DNA of 64,000 nucleotides from Nocardioides sp. GY 10113 (GTDB taxonomy: Bacteria > Actinomycetota > Actinomycetes > Propionibacteriales > Nocardioidaceae), in assembly GCF_004919105.1 (NCBI RefSeq), contig NZ_STGK01000006.1, positions 62,001-126,000 on the forward strand, read 5' to 3'. The notes below the pieces were generated by a model. That model did no database searches. It had not been told where the DNA came from and saw only the letters and a list, made by a program, of their open reading frames with translations. Shown here in pieces: positions 7,691-16,075 of this stretch. Each line of letters begins with the position of its first letter. The first letter of the stretch is position 1. The position numbers and the translations under genes were made by a program.

Positions 7691-8530
7691 ATGGCGACTG
7701 AGCCGGGGAGGCGCATCCATCCCGAGGGGTTCGTCCGGGGCCACGTGCCCGAGGACCCCGAGGAGGAGCTCGCCGGCCTGGTCTTCGCACTGGACGCACA
7801 GGCGGCGACGCCCGCGGTGATCCGGCTGCGGGAGTGGACCCGCCACCAGCTCTCCCCCGGGCCCGGGGACCTCGCGCTCGATGTCGGCTCGGGGACGGGC
7901 AGCGAGGTGCTGGCGCTGGCCGACCTGGTCGGGCCAGGCGGCCGGGCGGTGGGGGTCGAGCCCCACCAGGGGCTGCGTGAGGTGGCCGAGCACCGTGCGC
8001 GCGCCGGGCGAGCGAAGGTGGAGTTCGTCGACGGAGAGGCCGCCGAGCTCCCGTTCGAGGATGCGAGCGTCGACGTCCTGCGCTGCGAGCGGGTCTTCCA
8101 GCACCTCGCCGATCCCGCCGCGGCGGCGGCGGAGTTCGCGCGCGTGCTGAAGCCGGGTGGGCGGGCGGCCGTCCTCGACTCCGACTGGGCGACCGCCGTG
8201 GCGGCGCCCGGGGACCCGGAGCTGCACCAGAAGAGGATGAGGGCGATGCTGTCGACCACGCCCAACCCCTTCGCAGGGCGCCACCTACGCCGACAGCTGC
8301 GGACCGCGGGGCTCGACGTCGATCCGGACATCGGGTCGGCGGCCCTCGTCCCGGACGACCAGCTCGGCGCGGTCATGTCGGAGCTCTCCATCGTCCGGGC
8401 CGTCGAGACGGGCGACCTGACCGACGACGAGGCCGAGCGGCTCCGGCGCGAGTTCGTGTCGGCGCTCGAGCGCCACGAGGCGTTCCTGTCGGTGACGATG
8501 TTCTCGGTGATCGGCCGCAAGCCCCGCTGA
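7691..8530 (+). CDS. Class I SAM-dependent methyltransferase
   Basis: A 279-residue methyltransferase (UbiE/Methyltransf_11 type). The SAM glycine motif is LALDVGSGTG (61-70); a VGVEP segment supplies the acidic residue after strand 2, and FEDASVDVLRC plus FARVLKPGGRAAVLD are the post-motif strands. GGGAGGTG precedes the ATG. It probably methylates a small molecule, but nothing shows which. It stands alone on the plus strand, without the regulon operator, and meets the PuuD-like gene tail to tail. Confidence 0.88.
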   Translation: MATEPGRRIHPEGFVRGHVPEDPEEELAGLVFALDAQAATPAVIRLREWTRHQLSPGPGDLALDVGSGTGSEVLALADLVGPGGRAVGVEPHQGLREVAEHRARAGRAKVEFVDGEAAELPFEDASVDVLRCERVFQHLADPAAAAAEFARVLKPGGRAAVLDSDWATAVAAPGDPELHQKRMRAMLSTTPNPFAGRHLRRQLRTAGLDVDPDIGSAALVPDDQLGAVMSELSIVRAVETGDLTDDEAERLRREFVSALERHEAFLSVTMFSVIGRKPR

Positions 8531-8642
8531 GTCGGCGGGTCGCCACGACGCCACGCGGTCGACCGCTCACCCTGCACCAACGGCCATCCCGGGGACCCCG
8601 CCCCGGAGCGCAGTCCGGACGCGCGACCGCGGAGCGCCGCGC

Positions 8643-9377
8643 TCAGCGCGCGGCGTCGACGAGCCCGCGGAGGACCGCCAGCTGCTGCTCGTCCTCGGCC
8701 CAGGTGTCCTCCGGATGCCACTGCACCCCGAGGAACCAGCCGGGCGTGTCAGCGATCTCGACCGCCTCGATGACGTCGTCCTCGGCGCGCGCCACGACGG
8801 CCATCCCCTCACCCAGCTCGGCCAGGCACTGGTGGTGGTAGCAGGAGGCCTCGACCTTGTCCCCCACCACGCCGGCCAGCAGCGAGCCGGCGTCGACGGC
8901 CACCGAGTGGACCCGGTGACGGTGGTGGCGCATCTCGCCGTAGGCCTCGTCCATGTCCTGGACGACCCGGCCGCCACGCGCCACGTTGACCACCTGCAGC
9001 CCGCGACAGATCGCCAGCAGCGGGATGCCCCGCTCCAGGCAGACCCGCGCGACCGCGAGGTCGAACGCGTCCTGCTCGACGTCGACGTCGTAGAGCGTCT
9101 CGTGCTCCGGCTGCCCGGACCACCGGCCGGCCAGGTCACCCCCGCCCGGCAGCAGAACGCCGTCCGCGACGGCGAGCCGACGCGCCACCTCGGCGTCGTC
9201 GGCGACCCCGCCGGGCGCGTGCGGGTGGACGACCAGCGGCTCGCCGCCGGCCGCCCACACGGCCTCGACCAGGTTGCGCGAGGTGACCTCCGCGGCGTAC
9301 CTCAGCGCGGAGGCGCTGCCCGAGAACCGGGCGGGGATCAGGATCCGGGGACGCTCCCCGCCGGCCTCGAGGCTCAT
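8643..9377 (-). CDS. Gamma-glutamyl hydrolase (PuuD-like, class I amidotransferase fold)
   Basis: A 244-residue peptidase C26-type protein. The nucleophile is the cysteine in AICRGLQ (C124) and the His-Glu pair is in VQWHPED (H221, E223). PuuD hydrolyses gamma-glutamyl-GABA in putrescine breakdown; this protein is the expected partner for a gamma-glutamyl ligase. It is the last gene of the operon hpaE-hpaD-FAH-puuD-like (gap 34 bases), which places deglutamylation in the same regulon as the GS-like ligase at 3206-4558. ATG 9377 with GGAG 6 bases upstream is preferred over GTG 9383. Confidence 0.85.
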   Translation of the reverse strand: MSLEAGGERPRILIPARFSGSASALRYAAEVTSRNLVEAVWAAGGEPLVVHPHAPGGVADDAEVARRLAVADGVLLPGGGDLAGRWSGQPEHETLYDVDVEQDAFDLAVARVCLERGIPLLAICRGLQVVNVARGGRVVQDMDEAYGEMRHHRHRVHSVAVDAGSLLAGVVGDKVEASCYHHQCLAELGEGMAVVARAEDDVIEAVEIADTPGWFLGVQWHPEDTWAEDEQQLAVLRGLVDAAR

Positions 9378-9411
9378 GCTCACTCCGTCGTACGTCGTTC
9401 GGTCGTTGCGA

Positions 9412-10272
9412 TCAGTGCGCGGCGGGCTGCGGCTTGCGGATCCCGCGGAACTCCCAGTCGCCGCCCTTGGCCGTGGAGAGGACCTCCTCGGACTCGGTCG
9501 GCTGGGCGCCCACGTCGCTGCGGATCGGGGTCGGGCCGGTCACGATGTGGTTGCGCAGCGTGCCGAGGCCCTCGACCTCGACCTCGACGACGTCGCCGGG
9601 GTAGACGGTGCGCGAGATCGCCGGGGTGCCCGAGAGCAGCAGGTCGCCGGGGTGCAGGGTGATGGTCCGGGCGATGTCGGCGACGAGGTAGTGCATGTCC
9701 CACTCCATCTCGTCGGTGGTGCCGTCCTGCTTCACCTCGCCGTTGACGCGGGTCTGGATCCGCTTGCCGCGGAAGTCCCAGCCCTCGATCACACCCGGGC
9801 CGACCGGGCAGAGCGTGTCGGCGCCCTTGACCCGCAGCATCGAGCCGGAGTCGGTGTCGCGGAAGTCGTGCAGGCCGTAGTCGTTGGCCACCGTGTAGCC
9901 GCGGATGTAGTCCCCGGCCTCCTCGGGCGAGATGTTGCGGGCGGTCTTGCCGATCACGATCGCGATCTCGCCCTCGTAGTTCAGCCACTTGCAGCCCTCG
10001 GGGCGGACCACCGCGGCGTCGTGGGAGTTCAGCGCGGAGACCGGCTTGTGGAAGTACGTCGGCGCGGGCGGCAGGCTGACCTGCAGCTCCTTCACCCGGC
10101 TGATGTAGTTCAGGTGGACGCAGACGATCTTCGACGGGGTCACCGGCGGCAGGTGGATCGCGTCGGCGATCGCGACCTCGCGGCCGTCGCCGGCGACGAG
10201 GGTCTCGCCGCGGCGTACGACGTCGACGGGGTTGCCGTCGAGCAGGATGCGGCGGGTCTCGCGGAGCGTCAT
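9412..10272 (-). CDS. Fumarylacetoacetate-hydrolase-family enzyme (HpaG-like isomerase/decarboxylase or hydratase)
   Basis: A 286-residue FAH-family protein. Metal ligands are visible as E100 and E102 (NYEGEIAIVIG) and D131 (VANDYGLHDF), with the conserved lysine K149 (RVKGADTL). In homoprotocatechuate breakdown FAH-fold enzymes decarboxylate and isomerise the ring-cleavage product (HpaG) or hydrate it (HpaH-like). Position after hpaE and hpaD on the same strand, 40 bases from hpaD, supports that pathway. Which of the FAH-type steps it performs cannot be settled by sequence inspection. GAGAGGA precedes the ATG. Confidence 0.85.
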   Translation of the reverse strand: MTLRETRRILLDGNPVDVVRRGETLVAGDGREVAIADAIHLPPVTPSKIVCVHLNYISRVKELQVSLPPAPTYFHKPVSALNSHDAAVVRPEGCKWLNYEGEIAIVIGKTARNISPEEAGDYIRGYTVANDYGLHDFRDTDSGSMLRVKGADTLCPVGPGVIEGWDFRGKRIQTRVNGEVKQDGTTDEMEWDMHYLVADIARTITLHPGDLLLSGTPAISRTVYPGDVVEVEVEGLGTLRNHIVTGPTPIRSDVGAQPTESEEVLSTAKGGDWEFRGIRKPQPAAH

Positions 10273-10312
10273 CGGGTTCCTCTCAGGGGGGTGGTGCGGT
10301 CGGTGTCGGCGG

Positions 10313-11278
10313 TCAGCCGGCGGCGGGGACGTCGGCGACGACGGCGTTGCCGCTGGTCTGCCGCACGAAGTCGGGGTCGGTCGGGGTGGGGTTGGCCGGC
10401 GCGAAGCCGTCGGCTGGACGGTCGAACCAGAGGTGCACCTGGCCGGTGCCCACGGAGTTCTCGTACTCGCCGTACTGGCGCGCGGTCGCGGTGCAGTGCT
10501 CCTCGCCGAGCGCGCCGATCATCATCAGGTAGTGCTGGAAGCGCGCCTCGGGCTTGAAGCGGAGGAACTCCGGCATGGTGTCGAGGACCCGCTTGTGGTC
10601 GCCGGCCTTGAACCACTCGATCCGCTCCAGGTCGGCGGCGAGCGCCTCGGGCGAGTAGATGTGCTCGTGGCCGGCTGCCTCGTGGTCGCGCAGCTGGCGC
10701 AGCGGCCAGAACGTGTGCGACATGGCGCCCGAGGCGATCAGCAGCACCTTGCGGTCCGACTCGGCGATCGCCTGGCCGAGGGCGCGGCCGAGCCGCAGCG
10801 CGTCCTCGGAGTCGGCGGTCTGGCAGACGCCGATGGAGATCCACTTCTTGTCCGGCAGGCCCTGACCGAGGAACTCCCACAGGTTCGTGGTCGCGTAGAA
10901 GATCGGCAGCGAGTGGTCGTCGATCGCGGTGATCCACGTGGAGTGCTCCGGCGCCTTGCTGGCGATCAGGTGCGCCAGCTCGGGGTCACCCGGGAAGTCG
11001 TAGTGGCGCCGCTCCATGCCACGGGGCAGCTCCTCGGAGGTGAACAGGCCGCTGCGGCGGTCCTGCGCGGTCACCACGAACTCGACCGTGGTCGCCCAGT
11101 GCGAGTCGAGCACCACGACGGTGTCGTAGTCGAGGGTGTCGAAGACCTCCCGGCGCAGCTGGTTGAGGCCGGCGACGAGGGTGGTGTCCTCGCCGTTGTT
11201 CAGCTCCCGACGGATCTCCTCGGGCAGCACGATCGTGGGGACGTGCGCCAGCAGGCCGGCGCCGACGATCTCACCCAT
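10313..11278 (-). CDS. hpaD: Type III extradiol ring-cleavage dioxygenase, 3,4-dihydroxyphenylacetate 2,3-dioxygenase-like
   Basis: A 321-residue LigB/DODA-fold dioxygenase. It resembles enteric HpaD along its length: HVPTIVLPEE near the N-terminus (iron ligand H12), VVLDSHWATT (H60), GLFTSEELPRGM, then SGAMSHTF and the terminal GTGQVHLWF. The reaction is meta-cleavage of a catechol next to the two hydroxyls, using Fe(II). Specificity for homoprotocatechuate is inferred from the resemblance and from the hpaE neighbour. Its ATG follows the hpaE stop after three bases, so the two are translationally coupled. Confidence 0.85.
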   Translation of the reverse strand: MGEIVGAGLLAHVPTIVLPEEIRRELNNGEDTTLVAGLNQLRREVFDTLDYDTVVVLDSHWATTVEFVVTAQDRRSGLFTSEELPRGMERRHYDFPGDPELAHLIASKAPEHSTWITAIDDHSLPIFYATTNLWEFLGQGLPDKKWISIGVCQTADSEDALRLGRALGQAIAESDRKVLLIASGAMSHTFWPLRQLRDHEAAGHEHIYSPEALAADLERIEWFKAGDHKRVLDTMPEFLRFKPEARFQHYLMMIGALGEEHCTATARQYGEYENSVGTGQVHLWFDRPADGFAPANPTPTDPDFVRQTSGNAVVADVPAAG

Positions 11279-11281
11279 GCC

Positions 11282-12760
11282 TCAGTCCTCCTTCCAGCCC
11301 GTGGGGCTGAAGACGCTGTTCTTGATGTCGGTGTAGAAGTCGAAGGACCAGATGCCGCCCTCGCGACCGATCCCGGAGCGACCGTTGCCGCCGAAGGGCG
11401 CCTCGAGGTCACGGACGAAGAAGCAGTTGACCCACACGGTGCCGGCGTTCAGCGCCGACGAGACCCGCTCGGCGCGGTCGCGGTCGCCGGTGACGAGGGT
11501 CGCGGCGAGGCCGAAGCGCGTGTCGTTGGCGATCCGGACCGCCTCCTCCTCGGTCTCGAACGGCGTGATCGTGACGACCGGGCCGAAGACCTCCTCGGTC
11601 ATCACCTCGGAGTCCAGCGCGGCGTCCACCAGGACCGTGGGCGAGAAGTAGAGGCCGCCCAGGTCGGCGTTGGGGCCGCCGCCGAGCAGCGGGCGGGCGC
11701 CGTCGGCGATCGCCCGCTCGACGAAGCCGCTGACCTGCTCGAAGGCGCGCCGCGAGATCAGCGCGGAGACGTCGGTCTCGGCGTCGCGGGGGTCGCCCTG
11801 ACGCAGCGTGGCGGCCTTGGCCACGACCCGCTCGGTGAACTCGTCGACGAGCGAGGAGTGGACCAGCATCCGCGCCGCCTTGAGGCAGACCTGGCCGGCG
11901 TTGTCGAACTGCTCGACGGCGATCTCGACGGCGAGGTCCAGGTCGGCGTCCTCGAAGACCACCAGCGGCGACTTGCCGCCGAGCTCGTAGGAGAGCGGCA
12001 CGATGTTCTCAGCGGCCGCCTTGGAGATCACCCCGGCGGTCGGGACGGAGCCGGTGAACGCGAGCCGGTTGATGTCGGGGTGCGCCGTGAGCGGCGCCCC
12101 GGCCTCGGCGCCGGTGCCCTGGACGACGTTGAAGACGCCGGCCGGCACGCCGGCCTCGGCCATGATGTCGGCGAGCAGGCTGGCGGTGAGCGGCGCCCAC
12201 TCCGGCGGCTTCACGACGACGGTGTTGCCAGCGGCGAGCGCCGGGCCGATCCGCCAGGTGGCGAGCATCAGCGGCGCGTTCCAGGGCGTGATGATGGCGA
12301 CCACGCCGGCCGGGTCGTAGGTGATCCGCTCGCGGTGACCGCGTCCGGGGACCTCCATGTCGGGGTGGCCGAGCTGCTTCTCGGCGAAGTCGGCGAAGGC
12401 GCGGAAGTTCATCGCGACCCGCGGCATCACGCCGCGGCGGTGGCTGCGGATCAGCGAGCCGTTGTCACGGGTCTCGACCAGGGAGAGGTCCTCGATCCGG
12501 GCCTCGATACCGTCGGCGACGCGGCGCAGGATGTCGCACCGCTCGGAGACGGGGAGGCCGGCCCACGCGGGGAACGCGGCACGGGCGGCGGCGACGGCCG
12601 CGTCGACCTCAGCCGCGCCGCCGGCGGCGACCTGGCCCAGCTCGGTCTCGTCGATCGGCGAGATGTCGGCGAAGGTGCGCTCCGACGCGACCCGCTCGCC
12701 GCCGATCCAGTGTCGGAGGTCGACGCGGACGCCCTCGACCTCGGCGGTGTGCTGCTGCAT
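11282..12760 (-). CDS. hpaE: Aldehyde dehydrogenase, 5-carboxymethyl-2-hydroxymuconate-semialdehyde dehydrogenase-like
   Basis: A 492-residue NAD(P)-dependent aldehyde dehydrogenase of normal length. The general base is in SYELGGKSP (E259), the catalytic cysteine in DNAGQVCLKA (C292), and ITPWNAPLML is the cofactor-binding segment. Directly upstream of hpaD, it most likely oxidises the semialdehyde made by that dioxygenase (HpaE role), although an aminoaldehyde substrate (PuuC role) would also fit a gamma-glutamyl pathway. ATG 12760 has GGAGGG upstream. It is the first gene of a four-gene operon controlled by operator site 4. Confidence 0.82.
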   Translation of the reverse strand: MQQHTAEVEGVRVDLRHWIGGERVASERTFADISPIDETELGQVAAGGAAEVDAAVAAARAAFPAWAGLPVSERCDILRRVADGIEARIEDLSLVETRDNGSLIRSHRRGVMPRVAMNFRAFADFAEKQLGHPDMEVPGRGHRERITYDPAGVVAIITPWNAPLMLATWRIGPALAAGNTVVVKPPEWAPLTASLLADIMAEAGVPAGVFNVVQGTGAEAGAPLTAHPDINRLAFTGSVPTAGVISKAAAENIVPLSYELGGKSPLVVFEDADLDLAVEIAVEQFDNAGQVCLKAARMLVHSSLVDEFTERVVAKAATLRQGDPRDAETDVSALISRRAFEQVSGFVERAIADGARPLLGGGPNADLGGLYFSPTVLVDAALDSEVMTEEVFGPVVTITPFETEEEAVRIANDTRFGLAATLVTGDRDRAERVSSALNAGTVWVNCFFVRDLEAPFGGNGRSGIGREGGIWSFDFYTDIKNSVFSPTGWKED

Positions 12761-12781
12761 GGGCCCTCCGGACTTTCGACG

Positions 12782-12801
12782 ATCGTTTGGATCCAAACGT
12801 A
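12782..12801. promoter_or_regulatory. Regulon operator, site 4 (hpaE operon)
   Basis: atcgtttggatccaaacgta; the inner 16 bp (12784-12799) are a perfect palindrome, the best in the window. It lies 21 bases upstream of the hpaE ATG, and on the minus strand its outer edge reads TACGTT, a possible -10. Confidence 0.82.
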
Positions 12802-12853
12802 AATGCCGGCCCCCGGCATCTGTCAAGGGGTCCGGGGCCTACTCGACGGGAAC

Positions 12854-12873
12854 TTCATTCGGAAGCAAACGTT
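12854..12873. promoter_or_regulatory. Weaker second operator before the permease, site 5b
   Basis: On the minus strand aacgtttgcttccgaatgaa resembles the regulon palindrome but has more mismatches. Its centre is 41 bp from the centre of site 5, about four helical turns, so both could be bound on the same DNA face. Supported only by resemblance and phasing. Confidence 0.45.
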
Positions 12874-12894
12874 TTTTCTGCAACCTCTCGACAG

Positions 12895-12914
12895 ATCGTT
12901 TGGGTCCGAATATC
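12895..12914. promoter_or_regulatory. Regulon operator, site 5 (permease)
   Basis: atcgtttgggtccgaatatc; the right arm is the least conserved of the set. It overlaps a TATCTT hexamer (12911-12916), a possible -10 for the permease gene that starts at 12957. Confidence 0.72.
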
Positions 12915-12956
12915 TTCGCATGATCCAGGTCACACCGATGAGAGGGTTCGACTCCC

Positions 12957-14498
12957 ATGACCACAGACCAAGGCTCCTCGTCGCTGTCCCCAGCGCCCGA
13001 GCTGACCGCCGATGAGACGCTCGCCGCGGGCCGGCTGGGCATCGCCGGCATCGTCTTCTTCGTCGTCGCCGCGGCGGCACCGCTGGTCGGCATGACCGGC
13101 GCGGTGCCGGTCGCCATCGTCCTCGGCAACGGCGCGGCAGCGCCCGGCGCCTACTTGGCCGTCGGCCTGGTGCTGCTCGTGTTCAGCGTCGGCTACGCGG
13201 CCATGAGCCACCGGGTCAGCAACACCGGCGCCTTCTTCGCCTACGTCGGCCGCGGACTCGGCATCGCCCCGGGCGTCGGCTCCGCCTTCGTCTCGCTGCT
13301 CGCCTACCTCGCGATCCAGCTGGCGATCTTCGGCTTCTTCGGAGCGATCGCCTCGGCCCAGTTCGAGGCCGAGCTCGGGATCAGCCTCTCCTGGTGGGGC
13401 TGGGCACTGCTGGCATGGGCGATCGTCTCCGCCCTCTCGCTGCTCCAGGTCGACATCGGCGCCAAGCTGCTCGGCGTGCTGATGGGCCTGGAGGTCCTCT
13501 CGCTGCTGCTGGTCGCCGTGGTCGTACTGTTCCAGGGCGGCGGCCCCGACGGCCTCGACTTCGCGGCCTCCTTCGCCCCGTCGAACATCTTCGCCGGCGG
13601 TTTCGCGGGCTCCGCCGGCATCGCACTGGCCTTCGCCTTCGCCTCCTACATCGGCTTCGAGGCCACCGCGATCTACGCCGAGGAGACCAAGGACCCCAAG
13701 CGCAGCGTCCCGATCGCGACCTACGCCGCCGTCACGCTCATCGCGGTGCTGTTCGCCATCACCTCCTGGGCCGTGGTCAGCGGTGTCGGCAGCGACCACG
13801 TCGTCGACCGCGTCGCCGAGATCTCCGCGATCGAGGGCACCCCGCTGGCCGACCCGGCCGCCGTGCTCTTCTCCGTCGCCGAGGAGTACGTCGGTCACTG
13901 GCTGGCCGTCCTGATGAGCTGGCTCGTGATCAGCAGCCTCTTCGCCGGCCTGCTGGCCTTCCAGAACAGCGCCTCGCGCTACTTCTACTCGCTCGGCCGC
14001 GCCGGCGTCCTGCCGCGAGCCCTCGACCACGTCAACGGTCGCGGCGCGCCGGCGATGGGCTCGGTGGCCACCTCCGCCGTCACCCTGGTCGTGATCCTGC
14101 TCTTCGTGGTCACCGACAAGGACCCCGTGCTCAACCTCTTCTACTGGTTCAGCGCGCTGGCCGTGCTGGCGATCGTGCTGGTCGAGGTCCTGGTCTCGAT
14201 CGCGGTGATCGTCTTCTTCCGACGCGAGGGCGACCGGCGGATCTGGAACACGGTGATCGCCCCGGCGATCGCCGCTGTCGGCCTGGCGCTCGGCGCCTAC
14301 CTGGTCGCGGCGCGCTTCGGTCTGCTCGCGGGCACCGTCGCGGACGGCGTCGACCCGACGACCCAGACCTTCGGCCTCTCCGCGCTCGGCTGGACGCTGG
14401 TGCTCGCGCCGTTCGCCGTGTTCGCGGTCGGCACGCTGGTGGGCAAGCTGCGCCGCAACGAGGAGAACGAGGACGCGGTGGCCGACCTGGTCACCTGA
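12957..14498 (+). CDS. APC-superfamily amino acid/amine permease
   Basis: A 513-residue integral membrane protein with about twelve hydrophobic segments, starting with GIAGIVFFVVAAAAPL, the usual first helix of amino acid-polyamine-organocation permeases with a small-residue break. The FASYIGFEATAIYAEETKDP segment is the conserved helix 6 region of the family (YIGFE), and RYFYSLGRAGVLP is the helix 8-9 loop. It should import a cationic or zwitterionic amine or amino acid. Two operator copies precede it, placing uptake under the same control as the gamma-glutamyl ligase and ring-cleavage genes. A terminator hairpin follows. Confidence 0.9.
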   Translation: MTTDQGSSSLSPAPELTADETLAAGRLGIAGIVFFVVAAAAPLVGMTGAVPVAIVLGNGAAAPGAYLAVGLVLLVFSVGYAAMSHRVSNTGAFFAYVGRGLGIAPGVGSAFVSLLAYLAIQLAIFGFFGAIASAQFEAELGISLSWWGWALLAWAIVSALSLLQVDIGAKLLGVLMGLEVLSLLLVAVVVLFQGGGPDGLDFAASFAPSNIFAGGFAGSAGIALAFAFASYIGFEATAIYAEETKDPKRSVPIATYAAVTLIAVLFAITSWAVVSGVGSDHVVDRVAEISAIEGTPLADPAAVLFSVAEEYVGHWLAVLMSWLVISSLFAGLLAFQNSASRYFYSLGRAGVLPRALDHVNGRGAPAMGSVATSAVTLVVILLFVVTDKDPVLNLFYWFSALAVLAIVLVEVLVSIAVIVFFRREGDRRIWNTVIAPAIAAVGLALGAYLVAARFGLLAGTVADGVDPTTQTFGLSALGWTLVLAPFAVFAVGTLVGKLRRNEENEDAVADLVT

Positions 14499-14514
14499 TC
14501 CGACCTGCCACCCA

Positions 14515-14554
14515 CCGGGGCCCGGGGAGTCGCTGGCGACTCCCCGGGCCCCGG
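14515..14554 (+). terminator. Terminator of the permease gene
   Basis: A perfect 18-bp stem (14515-14532 with 14537-14554) around the 4-base loop ctgg, 17 bases after the permease stop. No T tract. Confidence 0.8.
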
Positions 14555-14588
14555 CTCCATCTCCCCGCACGCCTTCCCCGCTCGGCCC

Positions 14589-14608
14589 TTTGTTTGGGAC
14601 CGAACGAT
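14589..14608. promoter_or_regulatory. Regulon operator, site 6 (amidotransferase-like gene)
   Basis: tttgtttgggaccgaacgat; the left two bases deviate. It occupies the -35 and spacer region of the promoter whose TAGGAT -10 lies at 14613-14618, so a bound protein would block RNA polymerase. This is the clearest geometry for repression in the set. Confidence 0.8.
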
Positions 14609-14612
14609 TACC

Positions 14613-14618
14613 TAGGAT
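14613..14618 (+). promoter_or_regulatory. -10 element of a leaderless promoter (amidotransferase-like gene)
   Basis: TAGGAT ends 6 bases before ATG 14625, the spacing expected when transcription starts at the start codon itself. AGGA within it could also serve as a ribosome site if transcription began further upstream. Confidence 0.5.
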
Positions 14619-14624
14619 GGATCC

Positions 14625-15362
14625 ATGCGCGTCCTCTTCATCGCCCACGACCACATGTCGCCCGAAGGCCCCATCGGCGAGCGCTTCGCCCAGCGCGGCT
14701 ACGAGGTCGTCGTGCACCGTGTCGTCCCGCGCGAGCGCTACGACTCCCCCGGCGTGGACGCGGACTTCCCGGACTTCACCGAGTTCGACGCGGTGGTCGC
14801 CCTCGGCGCCCCCTGGTCGTCGTACGACGCCGGCGTCGCCTCCTGGGTCGACCCGGAGATGGCGCAGCTGCGCCGCGCCGACGAGGCCGGCGTCCCGGTG
14901 CTCGGGATCTGCTTCGGCGGGCAGCTGCTGGCCCAGACCCACGGCGGCAGCGTGGGCCGCTCCGACCACCCCGAGATCGGCTGGGTCGAGGTCGAGAGCG
15001 ACGAGCCCGCGATCGTGCCGCCCGGCCCCTGGTTCCAGTGGCACTACGACCGATGGACGCTGCCGGCGGGTGCCCGCGAGGTGGCGCGCAACGCCGCCGC
15101 CTCCCAGGCCTTCGTGCTGCGCCGCAACCTCGCCCTCCAGTTCCACCCCGAGCTGGTCAGCACCACGCTCGCGGGCTGGCTCGGCAACGGCGGCGCCGCC
15201 GAGGCCCGCACCTTCGGCCACGACCTCGACGAGCTGTTCGCCGGGACCGCCGCGGTCGACCAGCGCAGCCGCGAGCGCGCTCACGCGCTGGTGGACGGCT
15301 TCCTGGACCTCGTCGCCCCCGGCGACGCGGCCGGCGTCACTGCCGCCGCCGGCCGCCTCTGA
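14625..15362 (+). CDS. Class I glutamine-amidotransferase-like protein (candidate gamma-glutamyl amide hydrolase)
   Basis: A 245-residue stand-alone GATase1 domain (GuaA N-terminal type). The nucleophile is C96 in GICFGGQ; the His-Glu pair is in FHPEL (H174, E176). No synthase partner is adjacent. In bacterial aniline oxidation a GATase-like protein (AtdA2/TdnT) works with a GS-like ligase (AtdA1/TdnQ), and here both types carry the same operator, so a role in hydrolysing a gamma-glutamylated intermediate is a reasonable inference. With the PuuD-like protein at 8643-9377 the regulon would have two such hydrolases. The gene is monocistronic, converging with the MarC gene. Confidence 0.85.
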   Translation: MRVLFIAHDHMSPEGPIGERFAQRGYEVVVHRVVPRERYDSPGVDADFPDFTEFDAVVALGAPWSSYDAGVASWVDPEMAQLRRADEAGVPVLGICFGGQLLAQTHGGSVGRSDHPEIGWVEVESDEPAIVPPGPWFQWHYDRWTLPAGAREVARNAAASQAFVLRRNLALQFHPELVSTTLAGWLGNGGAAEARTFGHDLDELFAGTAAVDQRSRERAHALVDGFLDLVAPGDAAGVTAAAGRL

Positions 15363-15383
15363 CGCCTGCCGCCGCCGGCGGGC

Positions 15384-15998
15384 TCAGCCCTCGCCGGCGA
15401 TGAACGCCCGGACCGAGTCAGCGACCAGCTGGACCGCGATCGCGGAGAGCAGCAGACCGGCGATCCGGGTCACCAGCAGCACGCCGCCCTCGCGGATCAC
15501 GCGCAGGATCGGCAGGGAGTAGCGCATCGCGAGCCACAGCGAGAGGTGCACCAGCACGATGCCCACCGCGATCGCGACGACGTCCGCGCTGTTGTCGATG
15601 CCGCGCACGAAGAGCATCACCGCCACGATCGCGCCCGGACCGGCCAGCAGCGGCGTGCCCAGCGGCACCAGCGCCACGTTGACGTCCTGGTGGGCGACCG
15701 CCTCCTCCTCCTTGCCGGTGAGCAGCTCGAGGGCGACCAGCAGGAGCAGCAGGCCGCCGGCACCCTGGAGCGCAGGCAGCGAGATGTGCATGTACTTCAG
15801 GATCTGCTGCCCGAAGAACGCGAAGAGCGTGATCACCAGGAACGAGACGGCGACCGCCTGCCACGCCGCACGGCGCGCGGTCTCCTGGCTGCGGCCGGCG
15901 GTCAGCGACAGGAAGATCGGCACCGTGCCGACCGGGTCCATGATGACGAAGAGGGTCACGAAGACCTCCGTCAGGAGCACCACGTCGATCACGCTCAT
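15384..15998 (-). CDS. MarC-family integral membrane protein
   Basis: A 204-residue protein with six hydrophobic segments. FVIMDPVGTVPIFLSLT is the first conserved motif of the MarC family (the DP-x-G-x-xP pattern) and PLGTPLLAGPGAI the second. The family's transport role is not established; despite the name it does not determine multidrug resistance. GGAGGAG lies 8 bases before the ATG. It is unrelated to the catabolic regulon and carries no operator. Confidence 0.9.
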   Translation of the reverse strand: MSVIDVVLLTEVFVTLFVIMDPVGTVPIFLSLTAGRSQETARRAAWQAVAVSFLVITLFAFFGQQILKYMHISLPALQGAGGLLLLLVALELLTGKEEEAVAHQDVNVALVPLGTPLLAGPGAIVAVMLFVRGIDNSADVVAIAVGIVLVHLSLWLAMRYSLPILRVIREGGVLLVTRIAGLLLSAIAVQLVADSVRAFIAGEG

Positions 15999-16075
15999 CC
16001 CCGCGCTCCTCCCGAGTTCCGCACGGCCGAATCCTAGTGACTCGGACGGGTCCTACCGCCTTCGAGGACGACGGC

